From Rouxiella sp. WC2420 (GTDB taxonomy: Bacteria; Pseudomonadota; Gammaproteobacteria; Enterobacterales; Enterobacteriaceae), in NCBI RefSeq assembly GCF_041200025.1, contig NZ_CP165628.1:1798001-1862000 (forward strand): 64,000 nt of DNA. The letters are read 5' to 3'. This document shows, in pieces, positions 1 to 8,420 of the stretch (its first letter is position 1; the number at the start of each line of letters is the position of its first letter). Under the pieces are notes generated by a model. That model had not been told where the DNA came from, did not search any database, and saw only the letters and a list, made by a program, of their open reading frames with translations. A program made the translations under genes and the position numbers.

Positions 1-3000
1 GAACAGGCTGGAACCGCCCTTGAATCGGCTATTGCCAAAGGAAAACGCGATAGCCGGGATACGGATTTTCACTTCGTAATGGCTGCTGCAAGCTATCACC
101 TTGCGCATCTTTCAGCACGAGCCTATTCCTTACTCGCAATGGTTGGTCAGGATGATAATTTTTCACCAATAGAGAGGGCTCTTACACAACTGATCCGGCG
201 TGATTTTCATACTCTGCGCGATAATGCGTTGGGCTTTCGGCTCAGAGGTGATGGCAGTGATGCGAAAATTACTGAAATCCTCCAGGCTCGCCTAAACTCG
301 CAGCAAGACGAGAACGGTGCTAGTGAGTCAGAGGAGGACATCCTTTTTGATGGGCTTGATTTGGCACTGACTGACGCCTATATGTCGGCCATTTCTCTCT
401 ACCTTCTCGCCGTAGAAAGGGGAGAATCACGTTTGCTATCCAAGGCTATTGAAAAATTAAGAATTAGTCTAAGTATATGTGCTCAGTTTAATATGTTACC
501 CCAGTGGTGGCTAAACTTTATTACCATTCATCTGTTATCTGACCTTTGGTCAGATACATTCCATGAAAGATTGCCACTGTTTCCAGTTGGTGGTGACGCT
601 GCTGAATGGCCCACGCTTCGGGAACTGTTTATTGCGCTGCTTCAAAGACGACCCCGAGCCGAAATTGATCTCTGGCCATCGCAGAGAGAGGCCGCCGGAC
701 GCTCTGTTAATGACAATGACGATTTGGTTGTTTCGTTGCCAACCAGCGCTGGAAAAACTCGTATTGCTGAATTGTGTATTCTTCGCTGTCTGGCGGGTGG
801 CAAGCGTGTTGTTTTCATCACCCCGCTTCGTGCGCTTTCTGCACAAACAGAAGCCACTCTCTCCAGAACATTTGGGCCGCTTGGGAAAACAATATCAATG
901 CTGTATGGCAGCATTGGCGTAAGTGGTATGGATGAGGATGCAATTCGCCAGCGTGACATCGTCGTCGCCACGCCTGAAAAACTTGACTTTGCTCTCCGGA
1001 ATGACCCGTCAATTATTAATGATGTAGGACTTTTTATTTTTGATGAGGGGCACATGATAGGGGCCGATGAACGAGAGGTTCGCTATGAAGTTCAAATTCA
1101 ACGGCTATTGCGCAGACAGGATGCCGATACGCGCAGAATTGTCTGCCTCTCGGCAATTCTACCTGATGGCGAGCAGCTCGATGATTTTGCTGGTTGGCTC
1201 CGTCGTGACAAGCCCGGAGGACCCATCAAAAATAATTGGCGACCGACCCGCTTGCAGTTTGGCGAGATCATATGGTCCGCTCCAGCAGGTCGGCTAAATC
1301 TCAGTGTCGGTTATGAGGCGGCTTGGGTATCGCGTTTTATCGTCAGCAGACAACCGCCAAAGGTTAAATTACCTAATAAAAAGCAGCGAACAAAAATGTT
1401 TCCCTCTGATAACAAGGAGCTCTGCTTAGCGACAGCCTGGCGTCTAATTGAAGATGGACAGACCGTACTTATATACTGCCCACTTCGACGGAGCGTCGAA
1501 CCGTTTGCCGAGACTATTGTCGATTTGCATCAGCGCGGACTACTGCCATCTTTATTTGATGCTGCCCCGGACATTCTGGATACGGCTATCTCGCTGGGAG
1601 AAGAATGGTTGGGGACACACAGTCCGATACTTGCCTGCCTACGGTTGGGCGTGGCTCTTCATCATGGCGCATTGCCTACGGCTTACCGCAAAGAAATCGA
1701 ACGTTTGTTGCGAGATGGGGTCCTTAAAGTGACGATCTCGTCGCCGACGCTAGCACAAGGTCTTAATCTTTCGGCAACGGCTATCGTCATGCATTCTCTT
1801 CATCGGAATCGCGAGCTTATCAAAGTGTCCGAGTTCAGAAACGTCATAGGCAGAGCAGGGCGCGCATATGTAGATGTTGAAGGGCTGGTGATTTATCCAA
1901 TATTCGATAACGTAAATAAACGCCAGACTAACTGGCGTACCCTCACATCTGACACGGGGGCCCGTGAGATGGAGAGCGGACTAATACAGCTTGTCTGTGT
2001 GTTATTGATTCGCATGCATACACGGCTTGGTGGGGATTTAAAGGCACTCACTGAATATGTGACCAACAACGCCGTAGCGTGGGAATTTCCAGAAATTATG
2101 ACCGAATCTCCGCAAGAAAGAGATATTGCGCAGGTCATCTGGGAAAAACAACTTTCAACGCTTGATACTGCTATTCTGAGCCTTCTGGGTGAGAATGATA
2201 TCCCGGATGACCAGATTGAAACTGCTCTTGATGACATTCTTCAGTCTTCACTTTGGCAACGCAGTTTGCAGCGTTATGGGGATGAGAATGAACGGATTTT
2301 GCTGAAATCGGGGCTCCTGTCCCGCAGCCGCTATATCTGGCAGCGCTCAACGGCAGCAGGGCGCCGGGGGTATTTCCTGTCGGGTGTAGGACTTACAACC
2401 GGGCTACGACTTGATGCTATTGCCGCTAAGGCCAACCAACTATTGATTGATGCGAATGCGGCTATAATGGGCGATGATGCCGAAGAGGCAATTGTCGCTA
2501 TCACTGCGCTCGCTGAAGAGGTATTTACCTTCTATCCCTTTATGCCCGATCCATTGCCTGGCGACTGGAGAGGTATTTTACGTTCCTGGCTCCTGGGTGA
2601 ACCCATGACTAATGTCGCGAATACGCAGGCGTCTGAAACGCTTCAATTCGTCGAGAATGGGCTGGTGTATCGACTTCCGTGGGCAATGGAGGCTATTAGG
2701 GTACGTGCAACAGCAAATGGAGACCTCATAGGTGATACAGATACCACGCTAGCCGATTATGAGTTAGGTTTTGCGGTTGCTGCCGTTGAAACAGGTACCT
2801 TGAGCCGCTCGTCTTCACTGCTTATTCAGGCGGGTTTTAGCTCCAGGCTTGCAGCCATAAAAGTGGTTACAGACACGACTGCAGATTTTCAATCCGGCCA
2901 GGAGCTTAGAAGGTGGCTGAACTCTGAAGAAGTGATAAGCCACACGGATAATCATGACTGGCCTACACCTGAAACCAGAGTGATGTGGCTGGAATTCCTG

Positions 3001-3276
3001 GACAGTCTCAGCCCCAAAGGCAGCCAGGTTTGGAGTCGTCATCGTTATACCGGAATGGTGGACTGGAGAGCTACTCCGGCAGTGATTGGCACACCATTGC
3101 AGCTTTACACTGTTGATGGTATTCATCACGTACTGGCTGATGATGGCACTCCTCTGGGAAGTATAAATGGCAGAATTAACACAAACAGAAGAGGTCTTCT
3201 TAGAGTTGAGGTGGATGATAATAATGATCGTGCCATGTTCGACTATTTAGGACCAGACGACTTTATTTCTACCTGA
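1..3276 (+). CDS. Ski2-like SF2 DEAD/DEAH-box helicase, 5'-partial
   Basis: The reading frame is open from base 1, so the start codon lies left of the window; the ATG at 79 is internal. Superfamily 2 helicase motifs are clear: motif I LPTSAGKT (about bp 735), motif II DEGH (1042-1053), motif III SAILP (about 1153) and motif VI NVIGRAGR (about 1837). DExH with GRAGR is the Ski2/Hel308/HamB style. Some 240 helical residues precede motif I and about 450 residues follow the helicase core. Such proteins unwind or translocate on DNA or RNA; Hachiman HamB is a Ski2-like anti-phage example, but HamA cannot be checked because the upstream side is outside the window. The gene converges on mobC with a 60-bp gap. 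The helicase call is firm; a defence role is inference. Confidence 0.85.
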   Translation, partial: EQAGTALESAIAKGKRDSRDTDFHFVMAAASYHLAHLSARAYSLLAMVGQDDNFSPIERALTQLIRRDFHTLRDNALGFRLRGDGSDAKITEILQARLNSQQDENGASESEEDILFDGLDLALTDAYMSAISLYLLAVERGESRLLSKAIEKLRISLSICAQFNMLPQWWLNFITIHLLSDLWSDTFHERLPLFPVGGDAAEWPTLRELFIALLQRRPRAEIDLWPSQREAAGRSVNDNDDLVVSLPTSAGKTRIAELCILRCLAGGKRVVFITPLRALSAQTEATLSRTFGPLGKTISMLYGSIGVSGMDEDAIRQRDIVVATPEKLDFALRNDPSIINDVGLFIFDEGHMIGADEREVRYEVQIQRLLRRQDADTRRIVCLSAILPDGEQLDDFAGWLRRDKPGGPIKNNWRPTRLQFGEIIWSAPAGRLNLSVGYEAAWVSRFIVSRQPPKVKLPNKKQRTKMFPSDNKELCLATAWRLIEDGQTVLIYCPLRRSVEPFAETIVDLHQRGLLPSLFDAAPDILDTAISLGEEWLGTHSPILACLRLGVALHHGALPTAYRKEIERLLRDGVLKVTISSPTLAQGLNLSATAIVMHSLHRNRELIKVSEFRNVIGRAGRAYVDVEGLVIYPIFDNVNKRQTNWRTLTSDTGAREMESGLIQLVCVLLIRMHTRLGGDLKALTEYVTNNAVAWEFPEIMTESPQERDIAQVIWEKQLSTLDTAILSLLGENDIPDDQIETALDDILQSSLWQRSLQRYGDENERILLKSGLLSRSRYIWQRSTAAGRRGYFLSGVGLTTGLRLDAIAAKANQLLIDANAAIMGDDAEEAIVAITALAEEVFTFYPFMPDPLPGDWRGILRSWLLGEPMTNVANTQASETLQFVENGLVYRLPWAMEAIRVRATANGDLIGDTDTTLADYELGFAVAAVETGTLSRSSSLLIQAGFSSRLAAIKVVTDTTADFQSGQELRRWLNSEEVISHTDNHDWPTPETRVMWLEFLDSLSPKGSQVWSRHRYTGMVDWRATPAVIGTPLQLYTVDGIHHVLADDGTPLGSINGRINTNRRGLLRVEVDDNNDRAMFDYLGPDDFIST

Positions 3277-3336
3277 TTTCTGGTTCGGGCGACTTGTGAT
3301 TGGTGTATGCACCTGGCGTAATCGGTGAGACCGTAG

Positions 3337-4086
3337 CTATATATTGTTATCCAAATCGAGCCGTTGCAGCTCGTCGAGCGTATATATGCGGAAGACATTC
3401 CGGTGGCGGGTTTCCAGCGGGATGTGCTGATGGTTAACGATGACGTGCCGGATGCTGTCAAACAGCCGTTCAAGACCGCGCTTTTTCTGCGGGTCCGGCA
3501 CGATATAAAAAACGTAAATCCAGTCTTTACGGGTTCGGGCAAGCAAATGACTGGCGATGATCGACTGATAACGGGCTTTGGTTTTCAGACGGCGCTCGGT
3601 CTCAATGGCGATCACGGTGCCGCTGGGCAGGGTGATCAACCCGTCCGGGCGGTGACTGGCCTGATAACGGCTGAGGAAGGTTGTGCGATCGCCGTTTATC
3701 CATCCGGATGCGCCTTTTTGCTCAAGGATAATCCGGGCCGCCTGATTATCAAGGTGATGCTCCAGCGTCCAGCCGGTGATTTTTGAAGGCTCAAACCGCG
3801 CCGGAAAAAGCACATCGTCGGGGGTTAACACAACGGCCAGTCCGTCACTGGTTATGCCCCACAATGAAATTTTCATCGTACGTGATACCAAGACGTGCTT
3901 ATGTATTAAGCCCATTCCCTCGACTTTTGAAAGAAGGGAATACAGCGATTTGTGATCCCTGAAGCCAAACAGCAGCATCAGCGTTTTAAAATCACTGTAC
4001 GTTTCTTCTTTCAGGAAATTCAGCAGTCGTTGTATTTTTTCGCGGTGTCGCGTCTGGCGTTCGCTATATGCGGTTATCAGCATCAT
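3337..4086 (-). CDS. mobC: MobC-type relaxase (MOB_C family)
   Basis: About 249 residues. The N-terminal half looks like a winged-helix DNA-binding domain. The C-terminal half has a restriction-endonuclease-like core: HRPDG, then IAIETERR, then K and RYQ. This is the arrangement expected for MOB_C relaxases such as CloDF13 MobC, which nick oriT without a classical HUH Tyr/His motif. The frame is open further upstream to 4170, but that would overlap mobB. The tandem ATGs at 4086 and 4083 sit just after an AAAGGGGGA ribosome site, so the start is one of these. It lies 7 bp downstream of mobB, the mobB-mobC pairing known from ICEKp-type elements. Family assignment rests on motif reading and context. 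Confidence 0.72.
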   Translation of the reverse strand: MMLITAYSERQTRHREKIQRLLNFLKEETYSDFKTLMLLFGFRDHKSLYSLLSKVEGMGLIHKHVLVSRTMKISLWGITSDGLAVVLTPDDVLFPARFEPSKITGWTLEHHLDNQAARIILEQKGASGWINGDRTTFLSRYQASHRPDGLITLPSGTVIAIETERRLKTKARYQSIIASHLLARTRKDWIYVFYIVPDPQKKRGLERLFDSIRHVIVNHQHIPLETRHRNVFRIYTLDELQRLDLDNNI

Positions 4087-4093
4087 TCCCCCT

Positions 4094-5968
4094 TTAAAAA
4101 TCCAGCAATGATGGGTTTTCCTCTTTATCGGCGCTCGGTGTTGTTGTGTCTTCTTCGTTCGTATTATCAAAAAAAAGATCGGGTCGCGTTGTGGTGATAT
4201 CCGGCGTTGATGCGGGTCCGGGGGAAGTTTCCTCCTCGTTAAAATCCAAGGTGATATTTACCGTTGCGGCGTTGGCGGCAATCGCGGGCGACACGGCACA
4301 GATCTCCAGTTCGCGTTTTTTCACCCTGATGGGCGAAATCAGCGAAGCAGAGGGGAGAGTGTTTGTCGTGAAGATGAAGCTGACAAAATCGGGTAGGTTC
4401 AGGATCATATTGCTGTCGGTAAAGAAACGCTCGGCCTGTCTGATGGTGCGTTCATTGTCGATAGTCTCTGTCAGCACGGCATCGGTTTTGGCTTTGCGGA
4501 CCTCATCGTCGACTAATATAGTGCCGGACATCCTTGCCACCCATTCAGCGGTATCCGGGTCCATGACACGATAAACCAGTTTGAATTTGGCGTTCTCAAC
4601 GACAGCGCCGACAACGGCGTCACCTTTCAAATCGGCCGGGCAGTCTTTTAAATCGGCAATAGACTGATGGTCCATAATAATATGCACGCCTTTATCGCGT
4701 GCCGCGCCTAAGCCTTCCAGCGCGGGTCTGGATAAATGGTATTTCAGTTCGGAAAGATAAATAGCAATGGGGCGGGGCACGTTTTTCACTCGCTCGCGCC
4801 TTTCTGCCAGTTGGTACAGGCGAACCAGCAGCATGCGCTGAGTGGTAATGATTTTGCTGTTGCGCATTGAACCAATCACATAACAGCAACCGCCTTCTTC
4901 AAATATTTTATTAAGCGAAAATCCGTTGGGGGCATTGATGGCATTGAGTAAGGCCAGCTCTTCAATTTTCCCGAAAAAGGCTTTTATCTTATCGGCAATA
5001 CCCTGAACGTAGTCGCCGTTATACACATCCCGAATGGTAGAGGCAGTATTACGGGTGACAAATTGTGCGGCTAGCCGGGCCGCTTTCCGGTCGTCAATGC
5101 GATAAAAGTCTGACTCCTGACCTTTCTCTGCCAGGCTGAACCCGGCAACAAAAAGCTCTTCCAGTTCATCGGCGGTGATCTCTTCAATCAGATTTAACTG
5201 GTATGCCTGTTTCCTCAGGTCAATCAGGGCAAAAGGTTTGCCTGCATCCTCACAGGCCTTGCGGTAAAGGTGGGGTGCCCATTCATCATCTTTGGGGTCC
5301 ATAACAAATACGCCTTCACCGGCCAGAATACTTTGATAAAGTAATATGCCGGTGGCAACGCCTTTACCGGCGCCGGTGGTGCCGATAATATCCGCGTGTT
5401 GTTTTTGCCAGTCCTTTAACGGCAAATACATTGGGTGAATATCGCGGTCCATGCCGATAAATAACCCTTTGTTCAGGTCGATAAAATCCAGCGGGTCATA
5501 ATGCAGTGTTTCCGGCAGCAAGGATTTCACCGTGCGGACATCGGTGCGCAATTCCCGTTCAAGCGTTGTCTTTCTGACGAGGCGCTTCTTTATTTTGTCT
5601 AATTCAGGAGTTAATACTCTGCGCAGCAGAATATGCAAAATAAAACCCGTTACGGTAAAAGTAATCAGCACCGGCCATGCCAGAACGGGAATGCTGGCGA
5701 CTACCCAGCCTTGATAAAGCCACTGGAAAATCCAGATAACAACCGGGGCCATGGTACCGGAAAGAAAACACATCAGGGAAAAAGCGATAATCAGCTTTTG
5801 CCACAACGGGGCTTTTTGCCGTTCATCGCTTCTCATCGACGCGAAAAACGGCATCGTCAGCCCCGATAACAGCGCCAGCATCAGCTGATGCTGTTGTATA
5901 AAAGCAATGAAGCTCAGCGCGCCATTCACTATCGGCGACAGTGAAACGGCCAGCTTATTCAAAATCAC
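4094..5968 (-). CDS. mobB: VirD4/MobB-type conjugative coupling ATPase
   Basis: About 624 residues. The N-terminus has several hydrophobic membrane segments, followed by a cytoplasmic ATPase with Walker A GTTGAGKG and Walker B FVMDPKDDEW. This is a type IV coupling protein, which brings the relaxase-DNA complex to the secretion channel at the inner membrane. An ATG at 5998 is in frame, but a strong AAGGAGG lies directly upstream of the GTG at 5968, so GTG is preferred. The C-terminal tail is acidic and Ser/Thr/Pro-rich and probably disordered. Downstream mobC is 7 bp away; upstream is the palindromic oriT-like region. In CloDF13 and ICEKp nomenclature this is MobB. Confidence 0.85.
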   Translation of the reverse strand: MILNKLAVSLSPIVNGALSFIAFIQQHQLMLALLSGLTMPFFASMRSDERQKAPLWQKLIIAFSLMCFLSGTMAPVVIWIFQWLYQGWVVASIPVLAWPVLITFTVTGFILHILLRRVLTPELDKIKKRLVRKTTLERELRTDVRTVKSLLPETLHYDPLDFIDLNKGLFIGMDRDIHPMYLPLKDWQKQHADIIGTTGAGKGVATGILLYQSILAGEGVFVMDPKDDEWAPHLYRKACEDAGKPFALIDLRKQAYQLNLIEEITADELEELFVAGFSLAEKGQESDFYRIDDRKAARLAAQFVTRNTASTIRDVYNGDYVQGIADKIKAFFGKIEELALLNAINAPNGFSLNKIFEEGGCCYVIGSMRNSKIITTQRMLLVRLYQLAERRERVKNVPRPIAIYLSELKYHLSRPALEGLGAARDKGVHIIMDHQSIADLKDCPADLKGDAVVGAVVENAKFKLVYRVMDPDTAEWVARMSGTILVDDEVRKAKTDAVLTETIDNERTIRQAERFFTDSNMILNLPDFVSFIFTTNTLPSASLISPIRVKKRELEICAVSPAIAANAATVNITLDFNEEETSPGPASTPDITTTRPDLFFDNTNEEDTTTPSADKEENPSLLDF

Positions 5969-6002
5969 GATGCCTCCTTCGTCAGCAGTTCGCCCCATGA
6001 CA

Positions 6003-6049
6003 TCGCCCCGCCTTTTCGCCCCACGGTGTCGGGCGAAAAGGCGGGGCGA
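6003..6049. repeat. Perfect 19-bp inverted repeat upstream of mobB
   Basis: Arms 6003-6021 and 6031-6049 are perfectly complementary, GC-rich with an internal TTTT/AAAA, around a 9-nt loop. The hairpin lies 35 bp upstream of the mobB start. It has no T-run on either side, so it is not a standard terminator. It could be part of oriT, a relaxosome-protein site, or an RNA hairpin controlling mobB expression. Confidence 0.75.
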
Positions 6050-6216
6050 CCATCAGGGACGAAGAAGGTGGCCGCTGTGCGACCATGTGCAGGAAAGCAT
6101 GCTTCCCTGCCCGAACAGCGTGCGCCAGTACATGCGGGCTGGACGCCCTTATTGCCTGTCGCATGGGGGTAATGATGCCGCTGAACGCTGCATCAAAACC
6201 CCCAACATCAAAGGCG

Positions 6217-6386
6217 GCACACCGTCGCCCGCTACGCGCGACCACCCCCTTTAAGACGGTCGCTTTCGCCTTTTTCTTCCCTTTGCTCGTTCCTCGCAGC
6301 GGGAATAAAAGGGAAGCTGACCTTTAAAGAGGGTGGTCGCGCCACGCTACCGGCTTTTGGCCGGAGACTTAGCCGCGACGGTGTGC
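6217..6386. repeat. Nested long-range inverted repeats in the mob/T4SS intergenic region
   Basis: Two perfect 12-bp inverted repeats are nested: outer arms 6217-6228 and 6375-6386 (GCACACCGTCGC type) and inner arms 6236-6247 and 6331-6342 (GCGCGACCACCC type). A further short pair (CTTCCCTTT / AAAGGGAAG) lies within. The whole 170 bp could extrude as a cruciform or fold as a structured RNA. Small frames here are low-complexity shadows, so I treat the region as non-coding. Confidence 0.6.
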
Positions 6387-6525
6387 GGGGCTGTGCCCCC
6401 CAAATAAAGCGCTGTCGTGGGCGACAGCTTTTCGCTCGCTGGGGCGGCGAAATTTATTCGGCTCCCCCCGGCCGGCAAAATCCGCGTGGGCGCGGCTGTT
6501 TGCCGGTGAGGCGCGGTGCCTGAAC

Positions 6526-6631
6526 TATTTTCGCTCCTTAACCCGCGAAAATAATTCTGTCCGCTGCCTCATTTTTACGGCCTGCATTTTTTCGCTCCCT
6601 AATCCGCGAAAAATGTGCCGGGCCGTAAAAA
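6526..6631. other. Candidate origin of transfer (oriT)
   Basis: Two related palindromes occur in direct order. Copy 1 has arms TATTTTCGC (6526-6534) and GCGAAAATA (6545-6553). Copy 2 has TTTTTCGC (6588-6595) and GCGAAAAA (6606-6613). Both share a TCGCTCC-TAA-CCGCGA core. Copy 2 is itself enclosed by a perfect 11-bp inverted repeat, TTTTTACGGCC (6572-6582) and GGCCGTAAAAA (6621-6631). Repeated palindromes between the T4SS operon and mobB-mobC are what a relaxase/accessory-protein binding region looks like. The nic site cannot be placed by eye. The oriT assignment is inference from structure and position. Confidence 0.5.
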
Positions 6632-6715
6632 CCTGAAAACCACCATGCTTTAAGCCGGACTCGGCTGAAATATTTTGGCGCGATAGGGGACCTGCGAATA
6701 AAATAATATCAGGGG

Positions 6716-7021
6716 TTAATATTGGCTCTCGTGGATTTCCCTGATGACGTCTGAATAACACTGACGACTTTCTTTAATGCTGGTTTCATCGAGAGTAAAC
6801 CCATGCCGGTTAGCTTCCTCTGTCAGCGTTATTCTGTCAGTGGCGTTCAGCGTTTGCAGTAATTGCAATAACCGGCAGATAACCCGGTAGTGATAAATTT
6901 CATAATAAAGGCCGCATCCGTGCACCGCCTCATTTTCAATGTGCTCAATAACACAGGCTGCGCGCATGGAATCCCCACGCTGATGTGTCCAGGGATGCTG
7001 AATAAAACCCGGTTTGGTCAT
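6716..7021 (-). CDS. Hypothetical protein at the end of the T4SS operon
   Basis: 101 residues, start ATG at 7021 preceded by GGAGG. No signal peptide or membrane segment. The middle is helical and leucine-rich (YRVICRLLQLLQTL) and the C-terminus is acidic. I do not recognise the family. It is the last gene of the leftward virB operon, 18 bp after the KikA-like gene and next to the oriT-like region, so a role in DNA transfer or its control is possible but unproven. Confidence 0.6.
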   Translation of the reverse strand: MTKPGFIQHPWTHQRGDSMRAACVIEHIENEAVHGCGLYYEIYHYRVICRLLQLLQTLNATDRITLTEEANRHGFTLDETSIKESRQCYSDVIREIHESQY

Positions 7022-7039
7022 ATAGATAACCTCCGCTAA

Positions 7040-7342
7040 TTAACTACACACGCGGCCAAATTTACTGATTATCTGGCTGATAATTTCCGGGTCTGCCGAG
7101 TCACACTCAAGTAAAAATGATTTTCTGGCATCGGCAGTATGGTCCGGCAGAAAACCGTGCCTGTTCTTTTTGATGATATTAAAGAATGCACGTTCAGCAG
7201 AATGGCATTCATTGCCGCCGCCGTTCCCGGTGGCTTTACCGTACATGCATAACACCACTTCACAGGCGTCAGCGGCCATGACGGAAGTTGAATATGACGC
7301 CATAAAGCAGAGTAATAATGCTGAGGGTATAACTTTTTTCAT
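7040..7342 (-). CDS. kikA: KikA/TrbM-family periplasmic conjugation protein
   Basis: 100 residues with a clear signal peptide (KKVIPSALLLCFMASYS then VMA-A cleavage). The mature part begins ACEVVLCMYGKATG and ends with conserved cysteines, the pattern of the TrbM/KikA family found with IncN- and IncP-type transfer systems. A TTG-start extension to 7363 is possible, but a GAAGGT ribosome site points to the ATG at 7342. It follows virB11 in the same direction. The family's exact role in pilus or mating-pair function is not well defined. Confidence 0.72.
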   Translation of the reverse strand: MKKVIPSALLLCFMASYSTSVMAADACEVVLCMYGKATGNGGGNECHSAERAFFNIIKKNRHGFLPDHTADARKSFLLECDSADPEIISQIISKFGRVCS

Positions 7343-7391
7343 TTTGGTTACCTTCATATTCAAACGAGGGTTGCGTAATTCGATAAGTTAT

Positions 7392-8420
7392 TTATTGAAG
7401 TTCTTTACTGAATACAGTTCTCATGCCATTAAGATGAAGGGGTTTAAAATAAACATCACTCATCCGGCGTATGTCACCGTGAATATCAATGCTGACGATC
7501 ACATCAATGCTCTTAAGCACCTTGCGTAACAGCACGTCGAAAGGGATGTTCCGGCAGTCAGGGTTTTCATAGCAGCGGTCAATTAACCCTTCAATACATT
7601 CTTCTGGGCTGCTCGCATGCAGGGAGGTCATTAATCCCTCATGTCCGGAACCGACGATTTTCAGTGCATCCCAGGCTTCCCGACCGCGAATTTCAGCCAG
7701 TAATATCCGGTCAGGGTTCATACGATAATTGGCGCGTATCAGTCTGCCGGGCGTGACAATGGCATTATCCCCGGCATCCGCCGGATAAAAGAGATGGACA
7801 TAATTGGTGTGGTGATAGAACCGGATTTCGGGATTATCCTCGATGGTGGTCAGCCTGAGATGCCGGGGAATAGAGTGCAACAGCGTTTTCATATAGGTGG
7901 TTTTACCGGATCCGGTTTCACCGACGATAAAAATTGTCTTGCCGTATTCCACCGCTTTTTCCATAAAGCGGGAAATATCCCCACCTTGATAATAGCGGGT
8001 CAGTTCAACATCTTTGCCTTCCGTTCGCTCCTGACCGCTTACCCGGTTATAAAATCCCGCATCAATCCACGACTGATGTGTTTTTTGCCCGAATGAGGGC
8101 TTGCGCAGCGTAATTGATACGGTATTGCGCTCACAGGCCGGGGGAATAATGGCCTGAATACGCTCGCCTGATTCAAGCGTGGCGGAAAGGATCGGCGAGG
8201 TGTCGTCAATATTATCGTCCTGCCACGACGCCAGTGCTCTGGCAAAGGCGTAACACTGACGCAGCGTAATCGGGGAATCATGTCTTCGCCATTTCCCCCG
8301 GATTTTGGTATGCAGTTCACCTGGCCGGTTAACGGCAATTTCCGTCAGGCCGTCCTGCGCAATAAACTCACCAAACAGCTGGTTTTTCATAAAGTCCAGC
8401 GACAGGTTTTCAGCGTTCAT
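7392..8420 (-). CDS. virB11: VirB11 T4SS hexameric ATPase
   Basis: 342 residues. Walker A GETGSGKTTYMK, Asp box (TIEDNPEIRF), Walker B-like LLAEIRGREAWD and His box (TSLHASSPEE) are all in order, giving a complete VirB11/PulE-type traffic ATPase. It powers pilus assembly and substrate transfer at the cytoplasmic face of the T4SS. It overlaps the end of virB10 by 11 bp, consistent with translational coupling. Confidence 0.95.
   Translation of the reverse strand: MNAENLSLDFMKNQLFGEFIAQDGLTEIAVNRPGELHTKIRGKWRRHDSPITLRQCYAFARALASWQDDNIDDTSPILSATLESGERIQAIIPPACERNTVSITLRKPSFGQKTHQSWIDAGFYNRVSGQERTEGKDVELTRYYQGGDISRFMEKAVEYGKTIFIVGETGSGKTTYMKTLLHSIPRHLRLTTIEDNPEIRFYHHTNYVHLFYPADAGDNAIVTPGRLIRANYRMNPDRILLAEIRGREAWDALKIVGSGHEGLMTSLHASSPEECIEGLIDRCYENPDCRNIPFDVLLRKVLKSIDVIVSIDIHGDIRRMSDVYFKPLHLNGMRTVFSKELQ

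Noticed and set aside
550..1055. Minus-strand frames inside the helicase gene
   Set aside because: Antisense to a strongly motif-supported coding frame.
5604..6327. Several overlapping frames of 60-115 residues on both strands
   Set aside because: They lie antisense to mobB or in the palindrome-rich gap, lack ribosome sites and have low-complexity sequence; best explained as shadows or structured non-coding DNA.
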